NCBI GenBank assembly: GCA_963847085.1
Contig: CAWJYO010000009.1
Span: 806,001-870,000 of the forward strand
From: Ilyomonas sp963847085
GTDB taxonomy: Bacteria > Bacteroidota > Bacteroidia > Chitinophagales > Chitinophagaceae
Reading direction: 5' to 3'
Length of the DNA stretch: 64,000 bases
In this document: in pieces, positions 8,780 to 18,327 of the stretch
Position numbering within the stretch: position 1 is the stretch's first letter
How the letters are laid out: every line of letters starts with the position of its first letter
The notes under the pieces: generated by a model
Databases searched by the model: none
What the model was told of the DNA's origin: nothing
The model's input: the letters and a program-made list of their open reading frames with translations, nothing else
Translations under genes and position numbers: made by a program

Positions 8780-9193
8780 ATGACAAGAAAAGCAACTGCC
8801 GTTTGGAACGGCTCCGGCAAAGATGGCAGCGGTCGTCTTTCCACGCAAAGCACTGTGCTGAACAATACACAGTATTCCTATAAATCGCGGTTTGAAGAAG
8901 GCGTCGGTACCAATCCTGAAGAACTGATTGCGGCGGCACATGCCGGCTGCTTTAACATGAAATTGAGCTTTTCGATTGGGGCGGCAGGCTTCACACCAGA
9001 TTATTTAGAAACTGTAGCAGAAGTAACATTGGATAATGGTGCTATTACACAATCGCATTTGATTTTAAAAGGAAAAGTGCCCGGTATTTCAGAGGAAAAA
9101 TGGAATGAATGTGTTGACGATGCGAAAGCCAATTGCCCGATAAGCAAATTATTAAACACCAACATTACGGTAGATAAAACATTGGTGCAATAA
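8780..9193 (+). CDS. osmC: OsmC family peroxiredoxin
   Basis: 137 residues, normal OsmC length. The protein reduces organic hydroperoxides with two cysteines, here Cys57 in AAAHAGCFNM and Cys119 in AKANCPISKLL. The start is MTRKATAVWNGSGKDG, and TNPEELIAAAHA is the classic block. It is divergently arranged to ogt across an 88-base spacer, so the two stress genes may share regulation, though no operator is obvious. Confidence 0.95.
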   Translation: MTRKATAVWNGSGKDGSGRLSTQSTVLNNTQYSYKSRFEEGVGTNPEELIAAAHAGCFNMKLSFSIGAAGFTPDYLETVAEVTLDNGAITQSHLILKGKVPGISEEKWNECVDDAKANCPISKLLNTNITVDKTLVQ

Positions 9194-9320
9194 AAAGAAA
9201 CAAGGTTCAAGAATCAATATTCAGGTACAAACAAAGAAGCCTGGTTTAATAATATGCTAAAAACAAAACAGGCAATTGATAGCTTGTTTTTGCATCTATT
9301 TTTATAACAGAGATTTTTCA

Positions 9321-9364
9321 TGTCCACCGTATAGACAAGCGTCCATACGGTGGACATTTTATTT
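9321..9364 (+). terminator. Terminator hairpin before the LruC lipoprotein gene
   Basis: TGTCCACCGTAT (9321-9332) pairs perfectly with ATACGGTGGACA (9345-9356), followed by TTTTATTT. It lies about 130 bases past the osmC stop. The rest of the 9194-9449 spacer holds two weak matches to the dispersed 11-mer (near 9256 and 9283) and no gene. Confidence 0.75.
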
Positions 9365-9449
9365 AAAGCGCATCTCGTAAGATATTGATTATCAGGTATA
9401 AAAATTTTGGTATTGAAATCGTTACCTTCTTGGCAAACAATTCAATATC

Positions 9450-11512
9450 ATGAAGAAATACGTTTCCTGTCTTGCGGTTGTCGCCGCGCTTATTGCGAGT
9501 TCGTGTAATAAGTATGCAGATAAGCAAGCAAATCCAAATCCAACACCAGTAACGGGCGATAGCAGTATTGCGCCCATATCGTTTAATTTCAGCACTACAA
9601 AAACGGTGTCTGTAAATGTAAAATTAGCTACCAATGGTGATGAAGCCATTGCAGGTGTTCCAGTACATTTTTATTCTGGCGATCCTACAACCACTTCGCC
9701 CATTTTTACGGGTATTTCTGATGCCAACGGTACAGTTACCGGAAGCGTAACTATACCGCAGTATGTGGATACCTTAACCATTGATCCGCAATATGTGGGA
9801 TTGATGCGTTATGCAAAAACACTGATTAGTAATGACATGGTTACAGCAACCATTGGCGGTAGCAGCAACGGCGTGAACATTCTGGAAAGCAGCTATAAAA
9901 TGGCCGACTCCAAATTTAAATCAATAGGATCGTCATCGAATATTACTGGTAGCGGTCCGATATACTCTTACATGGGTTCTTACGACAGTTATGGCGTTCC
10001 CAGTTATTTAGAGTCTCAAAAAGATGTTATTAGTGCTCAATTATTGTCGTATGTAAATTCTTCCCTTCCCGAAACAAAGAATGTAGCCATTACGCATCCT
10101 GAATATTTAAAATCAGGCAATGCCCTCGACCTCAATATAACTGCAACTGCTGACGTATGGATTACTTTTGTAAGTGAAGGCGCAGGTTACTTAAATTCAG
10201 TTGGTTATTATACTTATCCAACAGGTAGCATACCGCAGAAGATCAGTGATATAGATACCATACACTACATGTTTCCAAATGCTTCAATGCCTAATTCGGG
10301 TGGCAATCTTCAACCAGGCAGTAAAGTAAAATTAGGAAGATTTAATGCCGGTACATCAATTGGTTTTGTTTTGTTGTCGAATGCCTGGAGCAACGGTGTA
10401 ATAAATAGTAAAGCAATGAAACTATTTTCAGACGCTAACTTAAATCCTGAAACCGATCCTACCCTTCAGCAACATACAGTTCTTTTATCTTACCCACAAG
10501 AAAGCAAATTTCTAATTGGATTTGAAGATATGAACCGTCAAAATCCTTCTTGCGACCATGACTTCAATGACGTTGTATTTTATGGAACTTCAAATCCTAT
10601 AACTGCTATTTCAACTAATAATGTTCAGGTTATTGATTCTTCAAAAGATTCAGACAAAGATGGTATCAGCGACCAGTTTGACCAATTCCCCAGCGATCCA
10701 ACACGCGCTTTCAACAACTACTATCCTTCGCAAACTACTTTCGGTACTTTGGCATACGAAGATTTGTGGCCTGGCACAGGTGATTATGATATGAACGACT
10801 TAGTAGTAAACTATCGTTACAATTATATTACCAATGGTAAAGGCAATGTGGTAGAATTGTATGGCAATTATTATGTAAGAGCAGCCGGTGCTACGTTCCA
10901 AAATGGTTTCGGTATTCAGTTCCCATTCAGTGCCAGCGCTGTTAAGCAGGTAACAGGCCAAAGGTTTGATTTCTAATTATATTACTGCAAAGTGCCAATG
11001 GTACAGAGGCCGGACAAAGCAAAGCGGTTATCATTCCGTTTGATAACTACCAGGCACTCACTACCAAGCCAAACGGCTTTTTAATCAACACGCAGGAAGC
11101 TGCACCGGTTGTAAGCAGCGATACCGCGAAGGTATATGTAAGCTTTACCACTCCGCTTTCATTGTCAACGTTTGGTACTGCACCGTTCAATCCGTTCCTC
11201 ATCAGCAACCTGCGCAGAAGCTATGAAGTGCACTTGCCTGGTAATGCACAAACTGATCTTGCTAATATTAAATTGTTTGGCACTCAGCAAGATTATACGC
11301 ATCCTTCACAAGGTTATTATTACAAGAGCAAAAACGCATGGCCTTGGGCATTGAGTTTTGTTGAACAGTTTGATTATCCTGTGGAAGGTACTGCCATCAA
11401 CAAAGCCTACAATTACTTCCTGCCATGGGCACTATCAGGTGGCACGCAGTATAAAGACTGGTATAAAAACACTGCAGGATACCGCAACAGCAGTTCCATT
11501 TATCATAAATAA
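9450..11512 (+). CDS. LruC domain-containing lipoprotein with DUF4842, frameshifted
   Basis: Exported lipoprotein: MKKYVSCLAVVAALIASSCNK is a type II signal peptide with lipobox ASSC. An Ig-like or carrier-type segment follows (VSVNVKLATNGDEAIAGVPV), then a DUF4114-like block (FLIGFEDMNR...CDHDFNDVVFY), then the LruC region (DSDKDGISDQFDQFPSDP and GDYDMNDLVVNY, calcium-binding-like acidic loops), then DUF4842 ending PWPWALSFVEQFDYP-like. The frame breaks near 10,960-10,990, where two one-base changes restore ISNYILLQSANGTEAGQS; the rest (to 11512) is open. Function is unknown; such proteins are probably surface or periplasmic. About 686 residues when joined. Confidence 0.85.
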
Positions 11513-11535
11513 TTATTCCCTTACTTCTTAGAAAA

Positions 11536-11577
11536 CAAAAACAAAAGACCGGCTTCATTGCCGGTCTTTTGTTTTTG
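11536..11577 (+). terminator. Terminator whose stem is an inverted pair of the dispersed motif
   Basis: CAAAAACAAAAGACCGGC (11536-11553) and GCCGGTCTTTTGTTTTTG (11560-11577) form a perfect 18-bp stem with loop TTCATT. Each arm carries one copy of the window-wide AAAAACAAA motif. It lies 24 bases after the stop of the LruC gene. Confidence 0.85.
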
Positions 11578-11662
11578 CGTTATTTTTTGAATAGAACTTA
11601 TTTTTTACATGAGCCAACAGAATAGATAATTCCGTTTTGACTTATAAAAATTTGATGCAAAA

Positions 11663-11694
11663 CAAAAAGCCGCTTCTGTTTTGAAACGGCTTCT
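11663..11694 (-). terminator. Probable msrB terminator
   Basis: On the minus strand AAGCCG pairs with CGGCTT, followed by TTTTGTTTTGC. The stem is short and the call is moderate. It is positioned just after the msrB stop. Confidence 0.5.
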
Positions 11695-11714
11695 TTCAAT
11701 CAATTTATTTCATC

Positions 11715-12254
11715 TTACTGCTTTGCACTTACAGGCGGCTTGCCACCTTTTGGCACAAAAATCAAAGCCGCGCTGTTCATACAATATCGTTTTCCGGTAG
11801 GTGCCGGGCCGTCGTCAAACACATGCCCAAGATGCGATCCGGTTTTACTGTCAACCACTTCCCAGCGCACTTCACCAAAGCTTTCATCTTTTACCAGCTT
11901 TACTGCATCGGGGTTGATAGGTGCATAGAAAGAAGGCCAGCCAGTGCCACTGTTGAACTTGGTATCGCTGCTAAAAAGTGGTTGCAATGAGGCGGCTGAA
12001 TAATAAGTACCTGACTCATAAAAGTGGTCGTATTTGCCTGTGAAAGCACGCTCTGTGCCTTGCTCGCGGAGAATATAATATTGATCCGGTGTAAGCATGG
12101 CTTTCCATTCAGCATCAGTATGCTTTACAGGAAAAGTATTTTTATTGTTTACCGTTTGTGGAGTCGGATAGCTTGCATTTTTGGTTTGCGCCTGCGTGCA
12201 TTGGCAAAACAGAAAAGCACAAAAAAGAGGGGCGACTATAAACTTGTATTTCAT
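11715..12254 (-). CDS. msrB: Peptide methionine-R-sulfoxide reductase, exported
   Basis: About 179 residues. Reduces methionine-R-sulfoxide in oxidised proteins. The start has a signal sequence with a lipoprotein-like end (FCAFLFCQCTQAQ), so the enzyme acts in the periplasm or on the membrane. The MsrB domain runs from DAEWKAMLTPDQYYILREQGTERAF through GTGWPSFYAPI and GSHLGHVFDDGP to the catalytic GKRYCMNSAAL (Cys about 158-160). The zinc-binding CxxC pairs are absent, as in the zinc-free subgroup. An ATG two codons upstream (12260) is an alternative start. Confidence 0.95.
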   Translation of the reverse strand: MKYKFIVAPLFCAFLFCQCTQAQTKNASYPTPQTVNNKNTFPVKHTDAEWKAMLTPDQYYILREQGTERAFTGKYDHFYESGTYYSAASLQPLFSSDTKFNSGTGWPSFYAPINPDAVKLVKDESFGEVRWEVVDSKTGSHLGHVFDDGPAPTGKRYCMNSAALIFVPKGGKPPVSAKQ

Positions 12255-12331
12255 AACCATGTTTGTTTTTGCACTATTTTATCGAATACTAAATATACGA
12301 TAAAACCAAAAGAAAGATGGTTAAACAATTG

Positions 12332-13363
12332 TCAATTGCCCGTTGACAATTGTTCTATTTTTCTCACAAAAGCATCAATATGCTCGGGCAGCGTATCGAA
12401 CGAACACATCCATCTTACTTCATTGATGCTTTCATCCCAAACATAAAACGGCAATACATTTTTCAAAGGTTCATTCCACGCAAGAGGAATGATTGCAAAC
12501 ACAGCATTAGTATCAACCGGCTGCGTAATTTTAATTTGTTTGAACGGCTGCAAACCATCAGCAAGCAACTGTGCCATCTGGTTGGTGTGCATCGCAATAT
12601 CGCGCCACAAATTGTTGTTTAATATTGCTTCAAACTGGCAGGCGATAAAGCGCATTTTAGAAGCCAGTTGCATACTTCTTTTTAAAAAATACTGGCTATC
12701 ATTGTACAACTCTTTGTTTAAAAAAACAACCGCTTCGCCAAACAGCATTCCGGCTTTCGTTCCACCCAGTGATATTACGTCTGCACCAGTCGTTGCGGCT
12801 TTTAAAGTTGTATCCAACACCGCTGCAGCAGTAAACAAACGTGCACCATCAATGTGCACATACATGCCGTTTTGTTTTGCCATATTTATCAATGTTTGCA
12901 TTTCTTCCGGCGAATAAACGGTTCCGTATTCGGTGGGTTGTGTAAGGGTTAGAACTTTTGGCTGCGGATAATGTTTGTCGCCAACGCGAATGATGGCTGC
13001 CTGCAAGGCATCCGGCATTATCTTTCCGTGATGTGTTGCCACCCTTATCAAACGGCAGCCTGTAAAGGCTTCCACGGCAGTTGATTCGCTTTCATACACA
13101 TGCGCAACATCAGAGCAAACAATGGCATGAAACGGACGCGTCATTGTGCTTAATGCAAATACATTCGCGCCTGTGCCGTTGAACGTAAAATGCGCTTCTG
13201 CATCATCACCAAAATGTTGTTTGATTTGTTGAATGGCACGGGAAGAATATTCATCATCGCCATACGATTTTACATGACCTGCATTGGCTTTGATAATGGC
13301 TTCTAAAATAAGGGGATGAACGCCTGCATAGTTTTCGCTGGCAAGAGACATAAGATGATTCAT
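12332..13363 (-). CDS. ltaE: Low-specificity L-threonine aldolase
   Basis: About 343 residues from MNHLMSLASENYAGVHP at 13363; the open frame runs 23 codons further upstream without family similarity. PLP enzyme of the beta-eliminating lyase group, splitting threonine and allo-threonine to glycine and acetaldehyde. Motifs: SYGDDEYSSRAIQQI, FTFNGTGANVFAL, TQPTEYGTVYS, HIDGARLFTAA and SLGGTKAGMLFGEA with the PLP lysine. The stop lies inside an inverted repeat (ACAATTGTCAATTG / TTGACAATTGT region), so the last residues (LSTGN) may derive from repeat sequence. Confidence 0.93.
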   Translation of the reverse strand: MNHLMSLASENYAGVHPLILEAIIKANAGHVKSYGDDEYSSRAIQQIKQHFGDDAEAHFTFNGTGANVFALSTMTRPFHAIVCSDVAHVYESESTAVEAFTGCRLIRVATHHGKIMPDALQAAIIRVGDKHYPQPKVLTLTQPTEYGTVYSPEEMQTLINMAKQNGMYVHIDGARLFTAAAVLDTTLKAATTGADVISLGGTKAGMLFGEAVVFLNKELYNDSQYFLKRSMQLASKMRFIACQFEAILNNNLWRDIAMHTNQMAQLLADGLQPFKQIKITQPVDTNAVFAIIPLAWNEPLKNVLPFYVWDESINEVRWMCSFDTLPEHIDAFVRKIEQLSTGN

Positions 13364-13452
13364 AGCTGTGCTGTTGCGGTGCAAATGTAACGGCGATACA
13401 ATGAATGGGTTGCCTTCACAGATTATGCGCATTTCAAAGCATCATAAAATTT

Positions 13453-14472
13453 CTATGAAATAACAACAGGCTTTTCATCCAATTGCAAATCATTTTCTTC
13501 CTTCCATTTTTGTTTTGCCACTTTTGCTGTTTTGTGTTCACCGGTATGGCTCCAGCCTGGCGGCATGATGATGTAAAGGAATTTGTTTTTCAATCCGGGT
13601 GCATGTTGTACATCTTTTGCCAAATAATAAATCTCTCCAAAATATACATCCCAGAAATTGCGGGAATTGATGTTTCGGGTAATGCCATATTGAATGGGAA
13701 CATTGGCTTCTTCTTTTTGCAAAGTATGAAACACACGGTCCCAAATGTTCAGAAGGTTACAGAAGTTAGTGTCCATGTACTGTACATTTTTTGCATGATG
13801 CACACGATGATGAGAAGGCGTCAAAATAAATTTATTCAGGAAGCCCAGCCGCGCATTTTTCATTACATTTTCTCCCACATGAATAAAAGCTCCCCATGTT
13901 CCATCAATAAACATAATAAAGAATAACAACGGCGCATTCACGCCCAGCAAAATACAGATAGAAGTACGAATGAAATCGGCATACGGCGCTTCGAGAAAAA
14001 AATGCGCATACGTAACAGAAAGGTTCATGTTTTCGGGCGCATGATGCGTGGAATGCAGGCACCATAAAATTCTCACTTTGTGCGCTAAAAAATGATAAAT
14101 GAAATGCGCAAACTCCCATATCACATAACCATAAATCAACCAGTACCAGGTAAATGTTGTAGTGAAGATGGCGTGCTTTTCAAACAAGCCAATGCAAAGC
14201 GCAACCATCGCAATAGAAATGAAGCGGGAGATAAAACGGTTGGCTACAAAAATGAAAAACGGTATGCGGTAATCATCAATTTTAAAGCGTTTGTAAACGG
14301 CTGCGCGAACGAGTTCGATAAGTAATAAAAATGGAATAAAAGGCGCGATAGCAGAAAGTATTCCATCAAAGGTGAGCAAACTGCTGTAATCGCCGCTGCG
14401 CACGACTTCTACAACATGGCCAATGCCAAGAAATGAAATTACTTCATCGTATAAAGTTTGAAAAATGTTCAT
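13453..14472 (-). CDS. Sterol desaturase / fatty acid hydroxylase superfamily membrane protein
   Basis: About 339 residues from MNIFQTLYDEV (14472). Integral membrane di-iron protein. The three histidine clusters of the superfamily are clear: HFIYHFLAHK, HSTHHAPE and HRVHHAKN, among about five hydrophobic segments (for example LSAIAPFIPFLLLIELVRA). The substrate cannot be told from sequence. It is divergent from the carotenoid operon across a 127-base spacer, which makes a role in carotenoid or membrane lipid hydroxylation plausible but unproven. Confidence 0.85.
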   Translation of the reverse strand: MNIFQTLYDEVISFLGIGHVVEVVRSGDYSSLLTFDGILSAIAPFIPFLLLIELVRAAVYKRFKIDDYRIPFFIFVANRFISRFISIAMVALCIGLFEKHAIFTTTFTWYWLIYGYVIWEFAHFIYHFLAHKVRILWCLHSTHHAPENMNLSVTYAHFFLEAPYADFIRTSICILLGVNAPLLFFIMFIDGTWGAFIHVGENVMKNARLGFLNKFILTPSHHRVHHAKNVQYMDTNFCNLLNIWDRVFHTLQKEEANVPIQYGITRNINSRNFWDVYFGEIYYLAKDVQHAPGLKNKFLYIIMPPGWSHTGEHKTAKVAKQKWKEENDLQLDEKPVVIS

Positions 14473-14575
14473 GACAAACAAGAATGGATTATCAAAGCTA
14501 AAAAATAGTATCGTTTGTTTTTGCTCAAGATTTATAAAACGATTTCAACAGCGCAAAACGCTTTCACCAACCACT

Positions 14576-14583
14576 TATCTTTG
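14576..14583 (+). promoter_or_regulatory. -7 promoter element for the carotenoid operon
   Basis: TATCTTTG matches TAnnTTTG and lies 16 bases before the ATG at 14600. Confidence 0.55.
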
Positions 14584-14599
14584 AAGCTCTTTTACAATC

Positions 14600-16104
14600 A
14601 TGTCTCATTCATTAAAAGCTATCATTATCGGTTCAGGCGTGGCAGGACTGGCAAGTGCTGTAAGGCTTGCTGTGCAAGGCTTTGCTGTAACTGTATTTGA
14701 AAAAAATAGCCGTGCCGGTGGTAAAATCAATTTCTTTACTGAGAAAGGGTATTGCTTTGATGGCGGCCCCTCTTTATTTACGCAGCCGCATAATATTGAA
14801 GAGTTGTTCCAGTTGGCAGATGAACCGATAGAAGATTATTTTCAGTATCAGGAAGTGCCCATTGCCTGTAAATATTTTTATGAGGATGGAACGATCATTA
14901 ATGGCTTTGCCAACGCTGATTTATTGGCAGATGAGTTATCGGAAAAAGTGGGCGAAAACAAAAATGAAGTAACAGGATACATCGCCCGTTCACAACAATT
15001 GTATCAAACTACCGGAAGCATTTTTTTAAATTATTCGCTGCACAGAATGAGCACACTTTTTAAAGCGCCCATCCTGAAAGCATTACTGCATACGGCTCCG
15101 CGCTATTTGTTTTCATCATTTCATACTATTAATGAAAGCAGTTTCAGCAATGTGCATACAGTGCAATTGTTTAACCGATATGCTACTTACAATGGCAGCA
15201 ATCCTTACAAAGCGCCGGGCATGTTAAGCGTAATACCTCATTTGGAATACAACGAAGGTGTGTATTATCCGAAAGGCGGAATGATTAAGATTGCCGATGC
15301 TTTGTACAAACTGGCAATCAAAAAAGGAGTTCAATTTTATTTTAATACTGCCGTGCAAAATATCATTTGCGATAGGAACATGGTAAAAGGAATTGTGGCC
15401 AACAACGAAAACTATTTTGCTGATGTAGTCAGTAAGCAATATGGATGTGTATTTTACTTATAAAAATTTGCTTCGCGATGAAAGAAAAGCAAAACAAATA
15501 ACGAAGCAGGAGCGAAGCAGCAGCGCATTTATTTTTTATTGGGGAATGAATAAAACGTTTCCGCAATTGGAGCTTCATAACATCTTTTTCAGCGCGAATT
15601 ACAAAGAGGAATTTGACCACATTTTTACAAAAAAAACATTGTACAACGATCCTACCATTTACATCAACATTACCAGCAAATGCGAACCTGAAGTGCAAGC
15701 TCCGCAAGGCAAAGAAAACTGGTTTGTAATGGTGAATGCACCTGCGAATATTGGTCAGTATTCCGAGCAATGGCAACAACAATTAAAGAGCGAATATTAT
15801 TGCAAAACTAAACCGCTTATTGCGTACCGATATTGAGCCGCTGATCGAAACCGAACGCATCCTCAATCCGGCAATGATTGAAAGCAATACATCTTCTTTT
15901 ATGGGCTCTTTGTACGGCACAAGTTCTAACAGCAAAATGGCGGCTTTCCTTCGTCATCCCAATTTCAGCAAAGCCTTATCCCGACTGTATTTCGTAGGTG
16001 GCAGCGTGCATCCCGGCGGTGGCATTCCCCTGTGTTTGAAAAGCGCGAAAATTATGAGTGATCTGGTAGCTGCTGACAAACAAAAATGGAATCATGCGCA
16101 CTGA
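14600..16104 (+). CDS. crtD: Carotenoid desaturase, CrtD-like (CrtI family), frameshifted
   Basis: FAD-dependent phytoene desaturase family, about 495 residues when joined. The N-terminus has the dinucleotide-binding IIGSGVAGLASAVRLA and FEKNSRAGGKI, then GYCFDGGPSLFT. The C-terminus has LYFVGGSVHPGGGIPLCL; the SVHPGGGIPL form fits 1-hydroxycarotenoid 3,4-desaturases better than CrtI. Frame changes occur near 15,431 (an extra A restores DVVVSNMDVYF) and between about 15,785 and 15,820. The neighbour cruF makes a 1-hydroxylated carotene, the substrate expected of CrtD, which supports the choice. No crtB or crtY is in the window. Confidence 0.8.
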
Positions 16105-16788
16105 CAATTCATTGCTTCAAAAGATTGCTTTGTTTATTGTGCTGCTGTTTCATGTAAGCGGTGCTATCGGTATTTTGTTTTCGCCATATAAAAAATGGTT
16201 TATTCAAAACACGCCTTTAAATTTAGTGTTGATGGCTCTGCTGCTCATCATCACGCAAAAACAAAAGAATCGGACTTTCTTTGGGTTTGTTTTTGCCTCT
16301 TTTTTTATTGGTTTTTTGGTTGAATGGATAGGCGTTAATACACACATATTGTTTGGCAATTATGAATATGGAAAAGTGTTGGGTTTGCAATACGGCAATG
16401 TGCCGTTGCTGATTGGCGTTAACTGGTTTATTATCATTTATTGTACAGGGATTGTTACCGGCAAATTGTATAATAAGATAAATGCAAAATTAGAAGGTGT
16501 GCAAGCGAACATAAAGCCTGCTGTGCAGTTCGTTTCATTGGTGATAGATGGAGCTTTACTCGCTACCTTTTTTGATTTTATCATCGAGCCGGTTGCAGTG
16601 AAATTGGGTTATTGGAAATGGCTAATCATGGTAACATTCCGTTTTACAATTATGCCTGTTGGTTTGTTGTTTCTGCGGCATTATTAACGATTTTCAGGCT
16701 GTTGCCCTTTGATAAAAGTAACCGGCTTGCAGTACATTTGTTCATTGTTCAGGTTCTGTTTTTTTTATTGTTAAGAATGAATTTATGA
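16094..16788 (+). CDS. cruF: Carotenoid 1,2-hydratase, CruF-like (DUF422), frameshifted
   Basis: Integral membrane protein of about 231 residues with six or seven hydrophobic segments. CruF adds water to the psi end of acyclic carotenes on the route to myxol-, saproxanthin- or flexixanthin-type pigments. Family features: FGFVFASFFIGFLVEWIGV, FGNYEYGKVLG, GVNWFIIIY, ATFFDFIIEPVAVKLGYWKW. The frame shifts near 16,625, after which GNIPFYNYACWFVVSA, the usual family ending, continues to a TGA at 16788. The gene overlaps its upstream neighbour by 11 bases and its downstream neighbour by ATGA. Confidence 0.82.
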
Positions 16789-17318
16789 CATGGCTTTTCT
16801 ACCTACTCATTGTATTACTTACCTTCTTTTTGATGGAAGGTGCAACATGGCTCATTCATAGATATGTGATGCACGGTTTTCTTTGGTATCTGCACGAAGA
16901 TCATCACAAAAAACATCCTGGCTTCTTTGAAAAAAACGATGCGTTCTTTTTCATTTTTGCCATTCCAAGCTGGTTGTGTATGATGCTTGGCGGTATGTAT
17001 GAAAATTATTGGGTGGTGTGCATTGGCGTTGGGCTGGCACTCTATGGATTCTCTTATTTCATGGTGCATGATGTTATCATCCATCAGCGTTTTAAATGGT
17101 TTACACGGAGCAACAGCCGCTATGTAAAAGTGATACGATGGGCGCACAAAATGCACCATAAACATTTGGAAAAGGAAGACGGAGAAAGCTTTGGTTTTTT
17201 ATTGGTAGCTAAAAAGTATTGGAACAAAATAAAACGCGATGAAATGGTGCAAATAAATAACCGCGAAGCCGGAAAGGCGCAAAGCTTTGTGGAAGAAAGA
17301 AAGAATTATCAAGCGTAA
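16785..17318 (+). CDS. crtZ: Beta-carotene hydroxylase
   Basis: 177 residues, membrane di-iron hydroxylase that adds 3-hydroxyl groups to the beta ring. Histidine clusters HRYVMHG, HEDHHKKH, HDVIIHQR and HKMHHKHLEK are all present. It starts inside the stop of cruF (ATGA overlap), so translation is coupled. The last roughly 18 residues (NREAGKAQSF...) are encoded by the left arm of an inverted repeat at 17258-17371 and are probably not ancestral. Confidence 0.92.
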   Translation: MTWLFYLLIVLLTFFLMEGATWLIHRYVMHGFLWYLHEDHHKKHPGFFEKNDAFFFIFAIPSWLCMMLGGMYENYWVVCIGVGLALYGFSYFMVHDVIIHQRFKWFTRSNSRYVKVIRWAHKMHHKHLEKEDGESFGFLLVAKKYWNKIKRDEMVQINNREAGKAQSFVEERKNYQA

Positions 17319-17371
17319 CGTTTGTATACAATAAATATTTTTTTCGCGTCTTTGTGTCTTCGCGGTTAAAG
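17258..17371. repeat. Inverted repeat reaching into the crtZ 3' end
   Basis: Left arm AACCGCGAAGCCGGAAAGGC (from 17259) lies in the crtZ coding region; right arm CGCGTCTTTGTGTCTTCGCG (from 17345) lies just before the convergent rluE stop. The arms are imperfect complements. A related half, CTTAGTGTCTTCGTGGTTC, occurs near 2288. Confidence 0.6.
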
Positions 17372-17953
17372 AAATCCAAGCTTTTTATACATCGTTTTTT
17401 TGCTCAATTCAAGCATTTCACCGGGACTCAAATTTCCCAGTTCCACATTTACAATTCGCTGCCTTATCAAACGCAAAGTAGGGAAGCCAACTTTGCTTGT
17501 CATTTTTCTTACCTGCCGGTTCTTTCCTTCGCGTAAAATTAAACTTATCCAGGGCGCAGGAATGTGATTGCGAAAGCGTATCGGCGGGTTGCGTGGCGGC
17601 ACAACTATATCATCACTTAACCGCCTCACTTTGCAACGTTTGGTTTTGTACATTTTTCCATCAATATTGATTTCAACACCCTCTTCTAATTGTTGAATGG
17701 CTTCGTCTGTTATAGCACCATCTACCTGCACCCAATACTCTCTTTCATGCTCAAATTTGGGATGCAACAAACGATGATTGAGGGTTGCATCGTTGGTTAA
17801 AATCAGCAAGCCTTCACTGTCGTAATCCAATCTTCCAACAGCATACACATCTTTTGGAAGAGAGAAGAAATGAGATAAATTTTTCTGCTCGTTTTGCGAA
17901 GTAAACTGCGACAAAACCAGGTATGGTTTATAAATAATGAAGTAACGATTCAT
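17366..17953 (-). CDS. rluE: Pseudouridine synthase, RluE/RsuA family
   Basis: 195 residues from MNRYFIIYKPYLVLSQFTS at 17953; the open frame upstream crosses a hairpin and is not used. Converts uridine to pseudouridine in 23S rRNA (position 2457 for RluE of E. coli; assignment by family). The catalytic aspartate is in AVGRLDYDSEGLLILTND. Further motifs are REYWVQVDG, LILREGKNRQVRKM and the ending PTLRLIRQRI. There is no S4 domain, which fits RluE. A hairpin with a U-run abuts the start codon. Confidence 0.9.
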   Translation of the reverse strand: MNRYFIIYKPYLVLSQFTSQNEQKNLSHFFSLPKDVYAVGRLDYDSEGLLILTNDATLNHRLLHPKFEHEREYWVQVDGAITDEAIQQLEEGVEINIDGKMYKTKRCKVRRLSDDIVVPPRNPPIRFRNHIPAPWISLILREGKNRQVRKMTSKVGFPTLRLIRQRIVNVELGNLSPGEMLELSKKTMYKKLGFL

Positions 17954-17985
17954 GTAATAAAAAATCCCGCAATCAAAAGCGGGAT
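17954..17985 (-). terminator. Terminator-like hairpin directly before the rluE start codon
   Basis: On the minus strand ATCCCGC, an 8-base loop and GCGGGAT are followed by TTTTTTATTAC and then the rluE ATG. No gene on this strand ends just upstream, so it may be a leader attenuator. A 13-codon frame (MGIRFPLLTNPST, 18030-17989) ends four bases before the stem. Confidence 0.6.
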
Positions 17986-18327
17986 TCACTATGTAGATGG
18001 GTTAGTAAGTAACGGGAATCTAATTCCCATCACAATATTAAAAAGAGTTTTTACCAATGCAAAAAATTTTTCTATATTTTTTATACACAAATTCAATAAT
18101 GAAGTGTGCATTGCGATGAAGAATGTTGTTTAATCGTAATGAAATTTGTTTTTGCCGCAATTTTTACAAGTGCTGTAACCCTTTGCCAGTAATGCTTTCA
18201 GCAATTATGTTACAACTGTTTGTTGGCTTTATTCAACAGGTTGTTATCATCATCCTAATAAAAAATATTTTGTAACTCTCTTCTCTTTCATCGCTGCTAC
18301 CTTTGATAAAAGTAAAAAAATCAATCC
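17986..18327. other. Intergenic region between rluE and lpxD
   Basis: 342 bases with no recognisable gene. It holds the putative rluE leader (17989-18030), one exact copy of the dispersed 11-mer (TTTGTTTTTGC, 18145-18155) and a TACCTTTG element at 18298-18305 that fits a promoter for lpxD. Confidence 0.5.

Noticed and set aside
17894..18133. Plus-strand open frame between rluE and lpxD
   Set aside because: Runs antisense through the rluE start and the hairpin; no similarity to any family.
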